This document shows positions 29,701-37,816 of a stretch of 64,000 nucleotides of DNA, piece after piece (positions within the stretch are counted from its first letter, which is position 1; each line of letters starts with the position of its first letter). This DNA is from [Flexibacter] sp. ATCC 35208. GTDB taxonomy: Bacteria; Bacteroidota; Bacteroidia; Chitinophagales; Chitinophagaceae. The notes below the pieces were generated by a model. That model had not been told where the DNA came from and did no database searches. It was given only the letters and a program-made list of their open reading frames with translations. The translations under genes were made by a program, and so were the position numbers. The stretch covers positions 1 through 64,000 of the forward strand of contig NZ_MTKN01000012.1 in assembly GCF_001975825.1 (NCBI RefSeq), given 5' to 3'.

Positions 29701-29963
29701 TGGTAAGAAAGGCTCAATTCAGTATTAAATTCATTCCCAACACTAATCTTCCCCAAAGGAATTGATATCGAAGGCAATCCATTGAACAAATTCACAGGGA
29801 CATCTCCGAATTTTCCCAGAGAGGCGGCATTCGGCGCCGGAGGGGCAACATTAAAAACGGTTGGGTTAAGGTCGCTCTGTTCCTGCGCCCAAAGCTTACC
29901 TGCAAGCAGTAGCAGCAGAACAGTACATAGATACCGACCTTGCTTAAAAGGAATGTATTTCAT
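26709..29963 (-). CDS. Large secreted YD-repeat partner protein of the RHS toxin, 1084 aa
   Basis: A signal peptide ends at LLAGKLWAQ. The first 100 residues contain NLFNGLPSISIPLG, LSYHAGG and GLGWALNAGGVISR, the N-terminal pattern of SpvB/RHS-associated Bacteroidota proteins. Beta-rich repeats follow (ITYPTGGSTTFTYESNTY), and near the end is a single YD repeat (YEYDLFGRLIVIKDQNGK). It has no toxin-like tip of its own. It is the first gene of the toxin operon, with an 11-base gap to the RHS gene. By analogy with TcB/TcC pairs, the two might build one shell, but the analogy is not tested here. Confidence 0.8.
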   Translation of the reverse strand: MKYIPFKQGRYLCTVLLLLLAGKLWAQEQSDLNPTVFNVAPPAPNAASLGKFGDVPVNLFNGLPSISIPLGKISVGNEFNTELSLSYHAGGNRVNDIASNVGLGWALNAGGVISRTVRGLPDETGVGYVNGSGGRRIIITASGDMEGADNYQTFNFSATNQLDTQPDEFNYNVGGISGKFVVDTNQQIVLLPYRDIKITWMPLIDGNMYFTMVTPDGTQYIFGSTDWTISVSSCGGSDEIYPSSWYLTQIILPKSKRTIDFTYELDKGLPAPSVTQTETSSPSVLVSGVSIQGCPGATPTLSTCYNNRVCQQQTLKTITFPGGKVTFNYNTVRTDVTNSSSDPFYALSDITYSSGFNNVYTDLNKYLFTYTTPVRLMLTKVSQADVNNNVIGSYTLSYNSTHLPAINSFSQDHWGYYNGAKNYSLLPSDSVTSGGDREPNFTYTKADILESITYPTGGSTTFTYESNTYSHYSNSIEVNDAVYQILTASKSVTTGVNGNTTYPDYKIDSIIVNIPYFQYIKAIVTRTSSLGNINSLILRNMQTGATSNIGSGTQYIPVDSGEYHIVMMTEHSEPTVSYEKVAVDLTYKAITGTTAIATGGGLRLKAMTTYDGINHANDIIKSYTYNLSGNTSMSSGYLTNKPVYKYKMTVWKPAPGANTNNGAYEELACDMTYRTSAANNEIETSGGGVVYKEVLETDNQNGSIRYVYALGDNSSGLNSYPFGPSTNVYPEKGMLKAQYTYDNTGKLLTKQENVYTTFLKGKVQAWKAAYREKWTYYVGYPWEHFSSNYYSYRSDGALLSKSTTTEYAGTDSLVSVVDTYYDNMDHIQPTRVHTTNSKGDDVWTYTKYPTDYTIPAGTLSAGLAAIKTMQDSSIHNLVIEQYMQQIKSGVTTTLGGKFIKYKTVPAMAGIQVQIDTAFTLKRATAQASFTPAYISSGNIIKDVNYDAKISFSRYDSVGNIIEQNKVNDVTEAYIWGYNNCYPVAKITGTTYASAIAQLSTSVIRNPSGDDVLRTELKKLRTGLTNVLVSSYTFKPLIGVTSETDPAGRTSYYEYDLFGRLIVIKDQNGKILKQMNYQFAQPITQ

Positions 29964-30421
29964 CGTTGAAGTTATAAGTATAGAGAAAGTTTCTCATTAG
30001 GTTTTGCTACCAAAAAATAGATTTGTTCTTAGAGACTATTGCGATTCCCGATTTTATGTATTGTTACAAACAATATGCTAAATAAAGAAGATATAAATCC
30101 ATAGTTATTGGGTTAAAAATAATAAACAAGTACCTATTTACACCCCCCGGTGTATAATTTACGGCAAAATAATAAAATAGAACTGTATTTCAAATAAAAA
30201 TTCTAATCATTTTTCAATCGGTAAATGATAGAGATTAGCGAAAATCCATTAAAGGGTATATCCAACCATCAACAGCAAATGAACTACTTATAGCAGATTG
30301 AGTTTTAGGAGACATTACTTTTAGATGATCCGATTTCAAGTTATCCCCCCATCGTCAAGCCAAATTGTCCCTCATCTCCTAGGTCATCAAGCGCATCAAA
30401 CATATGCTAAATCACAAAGCA
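29964..30421. other. Intergenic region upstream of the RHS operon
   Basis: There is no coding frame. It is AT-rich apart from a compact inverted repeat TACACC-CCCC-GGTGTA at 30139-30154, which could be a binding site or a short hairpin. It should hold the promoter for the minus-strand RHS operon, but I found no well-spaced TAnnTTTG element near 29963. A TATGTTTG on the minus strand at 30397-30404 lacks a partner at the right distance. Confidence 0.4.
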
Positions 30422-30763
30422 CTACTTCCCTGTAATCTTTTTACGGTGGTTATTTCCCCAGTAAACCATCACGTCAACAACAGGTTTTAAGCTTTCACTA
30501 TAAGCCGCCAGCGTATATTCAACAAGAACCGGCGAATCATCATAGACTGTCCTTATAATGAGCTGATTTGCTTCAAGGTCTTTGAGTTCCTTAGACAATA
30601 CACGTGTAGTAATCGCAGGAATGGCACGCTGTATATCCCGAAACCTGGTTTTGCCATCGTACATCGTCATAAGGATGGGCAATTTCCATTTGCCACTAAT
30701 AACATACAGCGTGTCCTGAACATACTTTATTTTATCCGTCATAGTCAGTGCTTTCGCCTTCAT
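30422..30763 (-). CDS. HxlR-family winged-helix transcriptional regulator, 113 aa
   Basis: The protein has the HxlR pattern: SGKWKLPILMTMYDGKTRFR, then DIQRAIPAITTRVLSKELKD and LEANQLIIR (recognition helix and wing), and a terminal YSESLKPVVDVMVYWG. The length is typical of the family. HxlR proteins bind as dimers and often respond to aldehydes, quinones or redox stress. It is transcribed away from a VOC gene across a 79-bp spacer containing an inverted repeat, so it probably controls both genes. It lacks the conserved N-terminal Cys of the redox-sensing members. A broken copy lies at 18.6 kb. Confidence 0.88.
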   Translation of the reverse strand: MKAKALTMTDKIKYVQDTLYVISGKWKLPILMTMYDGKTRFRDIQRAIPAITTRVLSKELKDLEANQLIIRTVYDDSPVLVEYTLAAYSESLKPVVDVMVYWGNNHRKKITGK

Positions 30764-30784
30764 GTCTGGTATCCTTTAGGTTAC

Positions 30785-30803
30785 TGGTATCATTTGTATA
30801 CCA
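30785..30803. promoter_or_regulatory. Inverted repeat, probable HxlR operator
   Basis: TGGTAT and ATACCA arms are separated by 7 bases, giving a 13-bp centre-to-centre dyad in the 79-bp space between the divergent genes. It overlaps the -33 element of the VOC promoter, a position suited to repression. The arms also match a nearby direct repeat, GGTATCNTTT, at 30769 and 30787. Confidence 0.55.
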
Positions 30804-30820
30804 ATTCAAAGGTAATTTTG
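30793..30820 (+). promoter_or_regulatory. Promoter of the VOC gene
   Basis: TTTG at 30793-30796 and TAATTTTG at 30813-30820 match the Bacteroidota -33/-7 pattern with 16 nt between them. The ATG follows 22 bases later, so the leader is short. The -33 box lies inside the putative operator. Confidence 0.6.
30807..30814 (-). promoter_or_regulatory. -7 element of the hxlR promoter
   Basis: On the minus strand the sequence reads TACCTTTG, a full TAnnTTTG match about 44 bases upstream of the hxlR start codon. Its TA pair (30813-30814) is the same TA that starts the -7 box of the opposite promoter. No well-spaced -33 box is visible. Confidence 0.45.
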
Positions 30821-30842
30821 TTGCACAATAAAATATCAGGAA

Positions 30843-31343
30843 ATGAATAAAAAAATCAAGTTAATGATCGCGGCGGCAATATTTACAATAACAAGTATGG
30901 CGCAACAAAAACAAACAGGCATGGATACTACTGTGAATCTTGATCACGTTGGACTTTCTGTGGGCAACCTCGATAAAATGGAAGCCTGGTATAAAACCTG
31001 CTTCAACATGCGGGAAATTCAGCATTTGGAAATTGAAAGCATGCAAGTCAGAACTGTTTTGTTGCAAGCGCCTAACGGCTTTAAAGTTGAGCTGATTGAA
31101 CTGAAAAACTCCACGCGGGAGCAACGCTTTACTGACCCATTAAATGCGGCCTCCGTTCAGGGTTATGGTCACATGGCGCTTATTGTAATAGACCTGCATA
31201 CTGTTTTTAATGAGCTGATAAACAATGGGGCATTACAGGTCATTCCGCCATCACCCGCCGTTAAAAAGGGCGATACGTATGCTTATGTCAAGGATTTAGA
31301 AGGCAATCTGATAGAACTGATTCAAAATGGTCGCCAACTCTGA
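30843..31343 (+). CDS. Exported VOC/glyoxalase-family protein, 166 aa
   Basis: A signal peptide (MNKKIKLMIAAAIFTITSMA) precedes a single VOC domain: NLDHVGLSVGNLDKMEAWYK, FKVELIELKNS, GYGHMALIV and DLEGNLIELIQ. His31 of LDHVGLSV, Glu85 (in VELIEL), His118 (GHMAL) and Glu162 (IELIQ) are in the usual metal-ligand positions. VOC proteins include glyoxalases, dioxygenases and resistance proteins; with a secretion signal and an HxlR partner, detoxification of a reactive carbonyl is a reasonable guess. The substrate is unknown. The C-terminal half occurs again as a relic at 18.7 kb. Confidence 0.85.
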   Translation: MNKKIKLMIAAAIFTITSMAQQKQTGMDTTVNLDHVGLSVGNLDKMEAWYKTCFNMREIQHLEIESMQVRTVLLQAPNGFKVELIELKNSTREQRFTDPLNAASVQGYGHMALIVIDLHTVFNELINNGALQVIPPSPAVKKGDTYAYVKDLEGNLIELIQNGRQL

Positions 31344-31464
31344 TGTAACAGCTACCCGCAATGGGCAGCTACCCATCCAATCAGGTAATCTATAACAGGA
31401 GCAAGCTTCGTTGAATGGTTATAAGTTTCAGCGTGTATTTTTCCAGGGGATGAAGAAAGTCAAC

Positions 31465-32013
31465 TTAAAAATAATACCCCACCTTCACAGAAGCTTCCGG
31501 ATTTATTATTGGCAATGTAAAACTCTTATTGTCTACCGCTACGTTTTTATCCCCTGCTATCCGAAGACTTAAACTTCCCCATGGAGACAGGTACAAATGC
31601 TTATACAATGTAAAATTATAACCTAAGCTTCCATTCAGGAGAAAGTTATTAAATTTCGCCGTTTGCACCTTTGCATCTGTTTGAATAGTACTATTCCAGA
31701 AAACGGGTCCGGCTCCGATCCACCAGCCTTTCCAGTCCTTTTTCAGGAAACGGTCTACCAGTAGTGCATAGGCATGCACCTGGTGATTGGAAAAATCTTT
31801 TTCAGTTGACCAGTCAGGCTTTTTTACAAAAGCGGTCAACGCTCTTAGTCTCCAGACATCTTTCCCAATCCATGCTCCCCCAAAATAACCACCTGTAACA
31901 TAGGGTAGGAAATCCAATTCCAGTCCAAACTTTATATAATCAGGTTTATTTTCTTGCGCCTGCGAATTCAGGCAAAGACAAAGTAACAGCCCCAGAAAGA
32001 AAAACTTCAGCAT
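31465..32013 (-). CDS. Probable outer-membrane beta-barrel protein, 182 aa
   Basis: I chose the ATG at 32013 because it begins a clear signal peptide (MLKFFFLGLLLCLCLNSQAQ); the frame is open 33 codons further upstream, but that extension lacks signal features. The mature part alternates aromatic and polar residues (KFGLELDFLPYVTGGYFGGA, YNFTLYKHLYLSPWGSLSLR) and ends VKVGYYF, a terminal Phe typical of BamA-assembled barrels. It is of the size of an 8-strand barrel. I do not recognise a named family, and its neighbours give no clear clue. Confidence 0.7.
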   Translation of the reverse strand: MLKFFFLGLLLCLCLNSQAQENKPDYIKFGLELDFLPYVTGGYFGGAWIGKDVWRLRALTAFVKKPDWSTEKDFSNHQVHAYALLVDRFLKKDWKGWWIGAGPVFWNSTIQTDAKVQTAKFNNFLLNGSLGYNFTLYKHLYLSPWGSLSLRIAGDKNVAVDNKSFTLPIINPEASVKVGYYF

Positions 32014-32168
32014 TTTGTTATTGATTGTTCCGATCCAAATGTAAAGCATTCCCAAACCAGAATGCCTGTCGACGGTCAGTGCCCAGGCTATTGCATGCCA
32101 GTTTGCAGCCATTCTTACTAAAAAAATTTACCGGTAGCACCTTCTTGATGCCCAGGTCGCCAACAATA

Positions 32169-32795
32169 CTATCGGTTCAAACCTGTAAACAGGATTACCA
32201 GAATCACCTTGAGATGTTTAAGTGTATATTCCTTTAAGAATTGCATGGACTGCGTAATATGACTGTTGATGGTAGCAATGGAAACCCCCATTATTTTACT
32301 GGCTTCCCCGTAACTGCGCCCCTCAACCTTACACAATATAAATGCCCGCTTACGCTGGGGAGACAACTGGTCAATTGCCTCGTCGAGTAACCTTTTGAGC
32401 TCTCTCTCCTCCATTAGCTGCTCTACATTCATGTAATGCTGAGGACTTTGTAATAACAGGTTTTGAAGAAGATTGGAATCCGAGGCATTTTTCCGGAAAT
32501 AATTATATACCAGGTTTTGAGCGACTGTATAAATGAAGGCCTTAAAAGATTTCTCCAGATCTATCTGCTGCCTGTTCTTCCAGATATTAATAAATACCTC
32601 CTGTAGCAACTCATCTGCGATATCTTTGTCTTTTACCAACCGCAAAATTCTCAACCAAATGGGCTTACTATAAGCTTGATACAGTGCATTAAAAGCCGGT
32701 TCAGCATCATTTCTGAGCTGAATGAGTAACTCTTCCTGATATTTTATATCTATAATTTCCAAAGTATCTATGGACAATAGACAAACATAAAACAT
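32169..32795 (-). CDS. FecI-like ECF sigma-70 factor, 208 aa
   Basis: Region 2 is clear: AFNALYQAYSKPIWLRILRL, then DIADELLQEVFINIWKNRQQ and AFIYTVAQNLVYNYFRK. Region 4 has LSPQRKRAFILCKVEGRSYG and EASKIMGVSIATINSHI. It is divergent from a FecR anti-sigma factor 114 bp away, with a SusC having an N-terminal STN domain next. In FecI/FecR systems a bound surface ligand signals through the receptor and FecR to free the sigma factor, which turns on the transporter genes. The first 15 residues are poorly conserved in type, so the true start may be further in. Confidence 0.9.
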   Translation of the reverse strand: MFYVCLLSIDTLEIIDIKYQEELLIQLRNDAEPAFNALYQAYSKPIWLRILRLVKDKDIADELLQEVFINIWKNRQQIDLEKSFKAFIYTVAQNLVYNYFRKNASDSNLLQNLLLQSPQHYMNVEQLMEERELKRLLDEAIDQLSPQRKRAFILCKVEGRSYGEASKIMGVSIATINSHITQSMQFLKEYTLKHLKVILVILFTGLNR

Positions 32796-32909
32796 ATTAA
32801 TTTATATTTCATTAAAATTTGTCTTTCACTAATTCTTCTGTAGCCCGATTTTTTTTCAGCATCATTCATTGCTTTTTAATTATGCCGTTTATTAATAAAA
32901 AAACATTCA

Positions 32910-34082
32910 ATGGAATCTTCATTACATGAGATTTTCTGGAAATATGTCAATGATGATTGTACTGAAGAAGAGATAGGTATTCTACTGGACCACTTCAAGA
33001 TTCCCGCGGAAGAACGCCCTCTTAAGGAATTGATTATTAAAGAAATACAAAGAGAAGACATACCACTTTACCAACCGCCAGATACAGATATCCGGCTGCA
33101 AAAAGTGTACGATCATATTGAACTCTTTATCAAAAAGGAGGCTAAGCATACATTGGGCTTTTATAAATCGTGGCCGTTTAAAGCCGCTGCCGCAGTTCTG
33201 GTGATTATAGCCGCAGGCACGTTCTGGCTGATACGGAAGGAAAATCTGCCAAAACAACAACCTGGCGCGCTTGCACAAATAGTACCCGGAACTGACCAAG
33301 CAATCCTGACTACAGGAAATGGACAGACGATCATGCTGAACAACACCAACCATGTTGACGTTGCACTGGCAGGTGGAGGAAGCATAAAAAAACTGCCAAA
33401 CGGACAAATCGTATACGACCTTCCGGCCAATGCCCGGGGTAGCAAAAGAAGAGAACGCAATACGGTAAGGACACCCTCAGGTGGCCAGTGGCAGATATTG
33501 CTTCCAGACCAGACACATGTGTGGTTAAATGCCTCCTCTTCTATTACCTACGAATTGCCTTTCGCTGGCAGCGACCGGAAAATTGAGCTTTCAGGGGAAG
33601 CGTATTTTGAAGTCAGCAAAAACAGCGAACACCCTTTAAAGATCACCTGCCGGAACCAGGAAGTAATGGTATTAGGTACCTCCTTTAATATTATGGCCTA
33701 TCCTGATGCACCGGCAGTAAAGACAACATTGGTAAAAGGCGCTGTAGTTGTATCAAGCGGACAACAGCGGGTACAACTGGCCCCGGGAGATCAGTCCAGC
33801 AACAGGGATAACCTGATCCAGGTAAAGCACGGGATAGATACTGAGGAAGCCGTATCCTGGAAAGATGGTTACTTTAAATTTAACGGCAAGCTACAGGAAA
33901 TAATGCAGGATATCGCCAGGTGGTATGATATCAGAATTGTATATAAAAATACCAGGTCTAATGAAATTTTTGAAGGTGAAATTTTAAGGAGCAGAAGCCT
34001 GGAAGATGTATTAAATATTATAGAAAAATCGGGGAAAGTACATTTTATTCTTAAAGAAAGAACAGTAACAGTAGAAGACTAA
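32910..34082 (+). CDS. FecR-family anti-sigma factor, 390 aa
   Basis: A cytoplasmic N-terminus (1 to about 84) should hold the sigma factor. A single membrane segment follows (AAAAVLVIIAAGTFWLI, about 89-105). The periplasmic FecR domain is recognisable from RTPSGGQWQILLPDQTHVWL, then NASSSITYELPF and GEAYFEVSKN. The C-terminal DUF4974-like domain has VSWKDGYFKFNG and IARWYDIRIVY. It is divergent from the ECF sigma gene and sits directly before the SusC gene, so the three form a surface signalling set. Confidence 0.92.
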   Translation: MESSLHEIFWKYVNDDCTEEEIGILLDHFKIPAEERPLKELIIKEIQREDIPLYQPPDTDIRLQKVYDHIELFIKKEAKHTLGFYKSWPFKAAAAVLVIIAAGTFWLIRKENLPKQQPGALAQIVPGTDQAILTTGNGQTIMLNNTNHVDVALAGGGSIKKLPNGQIVYDLPANARGSKRRERNTVRTPSGGQWQILLPDQTHVWLNASSSITYELPFAGSDRKIELSGEAYFEVSKNSEHPLKITCRNQEVMVLGTSFNIMAYPDAPAVKTTLVKGAVVVSSGQQRVQLAPGDQSSNRDNLIQVKHGIDTEEAVSWKDGYFKFNGKLQEIMQDIARWYDIRIVYKNTRSNEIFEGEILRSRSLEDVLNIIEKSGKVHFILKERTVTVED

Positions 34083-34090
34083 TACTGAAA

Positions 34091-34120
34091 AGCCGATTGT
34101 GGTTGGAACACAAATCGGCT
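34091..34120 (+). terminator. Hairpin between fecR and susC
   Basis: AGCCGATT and AATCGGCT arms extend through GTG/CAC with one bulged base, and a 7-base loop lies between. There is no T-run, so it may be a weak terminator, an attenuator or an mRNA processing site separating low fecR expression from the high expression of susC. Confidence 0.5.
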
Positions 34121-34176
34121 AACGGCCAGTAATAGTTTGAATTAAACGTCTATAATCAACCAAACCAGCTAAACAA

Positions 34177-37100
34177 ATGTATTTAAATTTTGCCAAGAAA
34201 ACGGGCATATGGACTTATTATGCCCAAAAACCCCTGCTAATTATGAATTTCAGCGCAATGCTGCTTTTGGTGATTGCCATGCAGGTCAGCGCCAGTTCTA
34301 AGGGCCAGACTGTAAGCGTAAATGTTAAAAATGCACCTGTCAGTAGTGTCCTGAAGGAAATCAGGCATCAAACAGGTTATGACTTCTTTTATAGCAGAGA
34401 CCTCCTGAAAGACGCAAAGATGATCAGTATTTCCTGCCAAAATGTCGCCATTGAAAGATTATTGGATAGTTGTCTGTCCGGTTTACCCATTACCTATGAA
34501 ATTAAAGACAACGTCGTATTATTCCGGAAAAAAGAGAGCATCCCGGCGCCTGTCGATTATTCTATTCCACCTATTACGCTCAAAGGCCGTATTACAGATT
34601 CTATTGGTACCCCTCTCAAAGGGGCTACTATCCGCCTCAAAAGAACACCCAATGTGATCGGGACAGATAGTAACGGAGAATTTACGTTGCCAGATTTAAA
34701 ATCAGGAGATGTTATTGTCATCAGCTTTATAGGGTATCAGACCCGGGAAATTGTAGTGACTGGCGAATCATTCAATTATTTAAATATAGTCCTGAAAGCT
34801 GAAATCAATAAGCTCACTGAAATTGCAGTTGTTTCCAATGGTTATCAGACGCTGGCCAAAGAGAGAAGCGCTGGCGCCTTCGGAAAACCGGAGATGTCAT
34901 TGGTATATGAAAGGTCTTTTAGCATGAATATCCTGCAACGGCTGGATGGGCTTGTTCCGGGGTTGGTCATTAATAATAGTCCCAGTGCCGCACAAAACCC
35001 TATCCTGGTTAGAGGCCTGACCACTGTTGGTACGGAGATATTACCCGGACTGGGGGTATATGGCAATGGTACCAACAGGAACCCGCTATATGTTGTGGAT
35101 GGTATCCCAATCAATGACATTAACACCATCAACCCACAGGATGTAGCAGACGTAACCGTCCTGAAAGATGCGACAGCTGCTTCTATATGGGGTGCCAGAG
35201 CGGCCAATGGGGTGATTGTTATTAATACTAAAAAAGGGAGTACCGGCGGAAAATTAAGGGTGCAATATGATGCTTTCCTTAACTTCCAGGGGAAACCTAA
35301 CACTAACTATTACCCTGGTATGAATAGCAGGGATTTTATTACGAACGCAGAAGAAATTTTTGATCCGGAAACTTATCCCTGGGAATCACAGACGGCTTAT
35401 CCGCTTTCTGGTATGCCTCCGCATGAAGTGATCTTCTACAACCGTTATAGAGGTATTATCACTGATGAACAGGCTATTAAAAGCCTGGATAGCTTATCTG
35501 CCATTGATAACAGGAAACAAATCAAAGAACTCCTTTATTCAAATGCCCTATTATCCAATCAAACGGTTTCTGTAACTGGCGGCAACAGGCTCTATTCCTT
35601 TTATGGCTCTTTTGCCTATACCCGGAATACCAGCTATCAGCCAGGTAATAATACCAATACCTACAAACTGAATCTCAGGCAGGAGTTTTCTGCCGGTCCT
35701 CATGTTCACTTCGACCTGGTCACAGACCTGACCAACACCCTCTCCAATGCGAAGCGACCGGTCACCGCTGATTCCCGGTTCTACCCTTATCAGCTGTTCA
35801 GGGATGCGGATGGCCACAACCTTTCCATGCCTTATATGGGTACCCTGAGCGATTCTATCAGGCAAGATTACCAGGAAAGGAGTGGTATTAACCTGGACTA
35901 TATACCACTTGATGAATTAAATTATGGCTATACGAAATCAAACCAGCTGAATGTAAGGAATATCCTGAATGTGAATGTATCCCTGTTTAAAGGACTGAGT
36001 TTTTCCGGTACCTATGGATATATCAGCGGCAGTACCAGGGGAGAATCTTATGATGATATCAAAAGCTATAATATGCGATATGAGTTACTTCAATTTACCG
36101 TAGCTCCTACCGCCTCTTCCAGCCCTATATATTATCTGCCTACTACCGGTGGTACCTTTGCCACCAATAATTCTACCAATCGTACCTGGACGGTAAGAAA
36201 CCTGTTGAATTACAACAATAGCTGGAATAATTCTCAACACCAGCTGAGTGTACTTGCCGGGCAGGAATTACAGGAACAACACGGGGTGGTTAACACCAGC
36301 CAGGTTCGCGGTTATAACAGGCAATTACAGACGTTTACTATGCTGGACTACCAAACACTTAGCACAACAGGTGTTTCCGGTACTATTATTCCCAACTACG
36401 GAATTGTCAGCATGCTGAGTGATAATTACTTTTCACAAACGGAATCAATTTCCAGATTCAGATCCTACTTTGCGAACGGCGCTTATACCTACAACAAGAA
36501 ATATTCGATCAATGGAAGTTTTCGTATTGACAAAAGTAACCTGTTTGGACTGGATAAATCAGCACAGAATAAACCGGTTTGGAGCTTAGGTGCAAAATGG
36601 ATCTTATCCAATGAACCTTTCCTTTCCGGGTCAAGCTTGTTAAACACACTGGCGCTCCGCTCTACATATGGATTATCGGGCAATGCACCGAGCCCGGGTA
36701 CTTCTGCTTCCTTTGATATTTTGTCGAGATATCCCAGTGCCCTTTTACCTAACGGCGCAGGGCTTTACATATCCTCTCCGGCTAATAGAAAGCTGAGTTG
36801 GGAAAGCACCAAAACAATCAATTTCGGTATAGATTTTTCCATGTTGAACAGTGTCATATCCGGTACACTGGACCTGTATGACAAAGAGACCTCCAACCTG
36901 CTGGGGTACATGCCGACCAATGCACTGACCGGGTATACTTCCGTTATCGGCAACGTGGGTGATCTCAGTAACAAAGGGGGTGAACTCAGTCTGACCACTA
37001 TGAACCTTAAAAGAGGATCCTTCAGATGGAGCACCATACTGAATATATCCTATAATAAAAACAAGCTCGTGAATGTAACCTCTGCCTATAATACCACCGA

Positions 37101-37806
37101 AGGTTACCTGAGAATTTATCAGAGTTATGTGAAAGGTTATCCTGCATATAGCGTATTTGCGTATCAAAATATGGGATTGGATAACATGGGCGACCCACAG
37201 ATCAAACTGCAGGACGGCACGATTACGAAATCGCCATATGTAACATCTACTGCGGATGTTCAATACAAAGGAACCACCCAACCTCTTGTGAACGGTGGTC
37301 TTACCAATATCTTCAATTACGGCCACTGGATGCTGAGTGCGAACGCCGTTTTCAACCTGGGACACGTTATGAGAAGAGAAGCCAACCTGTTATATACCGG
37401 AGATCCCACACACAGCACATTTAGCGGGAATTTCCATAGTGAGTTTGCGAAACGCTGGAAAACAGAGGGCGATGAAAAGACGACAAATATTCCTTCTTAT
37501 GTGGCAGATAGTTATACCAGTTATAGTCGTCGAGATGTGGGTTACTATAATCATGGCGATATTAATGTGATAAGTGCAGCATACGTAAAACTGAGGGATA
37601 TTTCTTTAAGCTATACGCTTCCTTCATTTATACTGAAGAAACTGAGGGCAGAACTGATCGCGCTGCGTGGCCAGGTATCCAATATCATGCTCTGGAAAGC
37701 GAACAAATACGGTATCGACCCGGAATTCCAGGACGCAAATAACGGAGTAATGACAATGCCGGTTGGACAAAAGTCTTTCACTGTAGGAATAAATGCCAAA
37801 TTTTAA
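34177..37806 (+). CDS. SusC/RagA-type TonB-dependent outer-membrane receptor with STN signalling domain, 1209 aa
   Basis: After an N-terminal export signal (about 22-45) comes an STN domain (VNVKNAPVSSVLKEIRHQTG, then YDFFYSRDLLKD), the part that contacts FecR. Next are a carboxypeptidase-D-like beta-sandwich (GRITDSIGTPLKGATIRLKR), a TonB plug with GVYGNGTNRNPLYVVDGIPI and DATAASIWGARAANGVIVIN, and a long 22-strand barrel ending in GINAKF. It imports a glycan or other large ligand across the outer membrane with its SusD partner, powered by TonB. The next gene begins 10 bases later. The substrate cannot be told, because no glycosidase lies beside it. Confidence 0.93.
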   Translation: MYLNFAKKTGIWTYYAQKPLLIMNFSAMLLLVIAMQVSASSKGQTVSVNVKNAPVSSVLKEIRHQTGYDFFYSRDLLKDAKMISISCQNVAIERLLDSCLSGLPITYEIKDNVVLFRKKESIPAPVDYSIPPITLKGRITDSIGTPLKGATIRLKRTPNVIGTDSNGEFTLPDLKSGDVIVISFIGYQTREIVVTGESFNYLNIVLKAEINKLTEIAVVSNGYQTLAKERSAGAFGKPEMSLVYERSFSMNILQRLDGLVPGLVINNSPSAAQNPILVRGLTTVGTEILPGLGVYGNGTNRNPLYVVDGIPINDINTINPQDVADVTVLKDATAASIWGARAANGVIVINTKKGSTGGKLRVQYDAFLNFQGKPNTNYYPGMNSRDFITNAEEIFDPETYPWESQTAYPLSGMPPHEVIFYNRYRGIITDEQAIKSLDSLSAIDNRKQIKELLYSNALLSNQTVSVTGGNRLYSFYGSFAYTRNTSYQPGNNTNTYKLNLRQEFSAGPHVHFDLVTDLTNTLSNAKRPVTADSRFYPYQLFRDADGHNLSMPYMGTLSDSIRQDYQERSGINLDYIPLDELNYGYTKSNQLNVRNILNVNVSLFKGLSFSGTYGYISGSTRGESYDDIKSYNMRYELLQFTVAPTASSSPIYYLPTTGGTFATNNSTNRTWTVRNLLNYNNSWNNSQHQLSVLAGQELQEQHGVVNTSQVRGYNRQLQTFTMLDYQTLSTTGVSGTIIPNYGIVSMLSDNYFSQTESISRFRSYFANGAYTYNKKYSINGSFRIDKSNLFGLDKSAQNKPVWSLGAKWILSNEPFLSGSSLLNTLALRSTYGLSGNAPSPGTSASFDILSRYPSALLPNGAGLYISSPANRKLSWESTKTINFGIDFSMLNSVISGTLDLYDKETSNLLGYMPTNALTGYTSVIGNVGDLSNKGGELSLTTMNLKRGSFRWSTILNISYNKNKLVNVTSAYNTTEGYLRIYQSYVKGYPAYSVFAYQNMGLDNMGDPQIKLQDGTITKSPYVTSTADVQYKGTTQPLVNGGLTNIFNYGHWMLSANAVFNLGHVMRREANLLYTGDPTHSTFSGNFHSEFAKRWKTEGDEKTTNIPSYVADSYTSYSRRDVGYYNHGDINVISAAYVKLRDISLSYTLPSFILKKLRAELIALRGQVSNIMLWKANKYGIDPEFQDANNGVMTMPVGQKSFTVGINAKF

Positions 37807-37816
37807 AAGAGATCTC

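Noticed and set aside
30139..30154. TACACC-CCCC-GGTGTA as a transcription terminator
   Set aside because: The stem is only 6 bp and no T-run follows on either strand, so I left it as an unassigned inverted repeat.
32782..32789. TATGTTTG on the minus strand as the fecI promoter
   Set aside because: It lies inside the annotated start of the sigma-factor gene and lacks a -33 box at the right distance.
33161..33460. Minus-strand frames inside fecR and many others opposite long genes
   Set aside because: They are antisense shadows without signal peptides, domain motifs or promoters.
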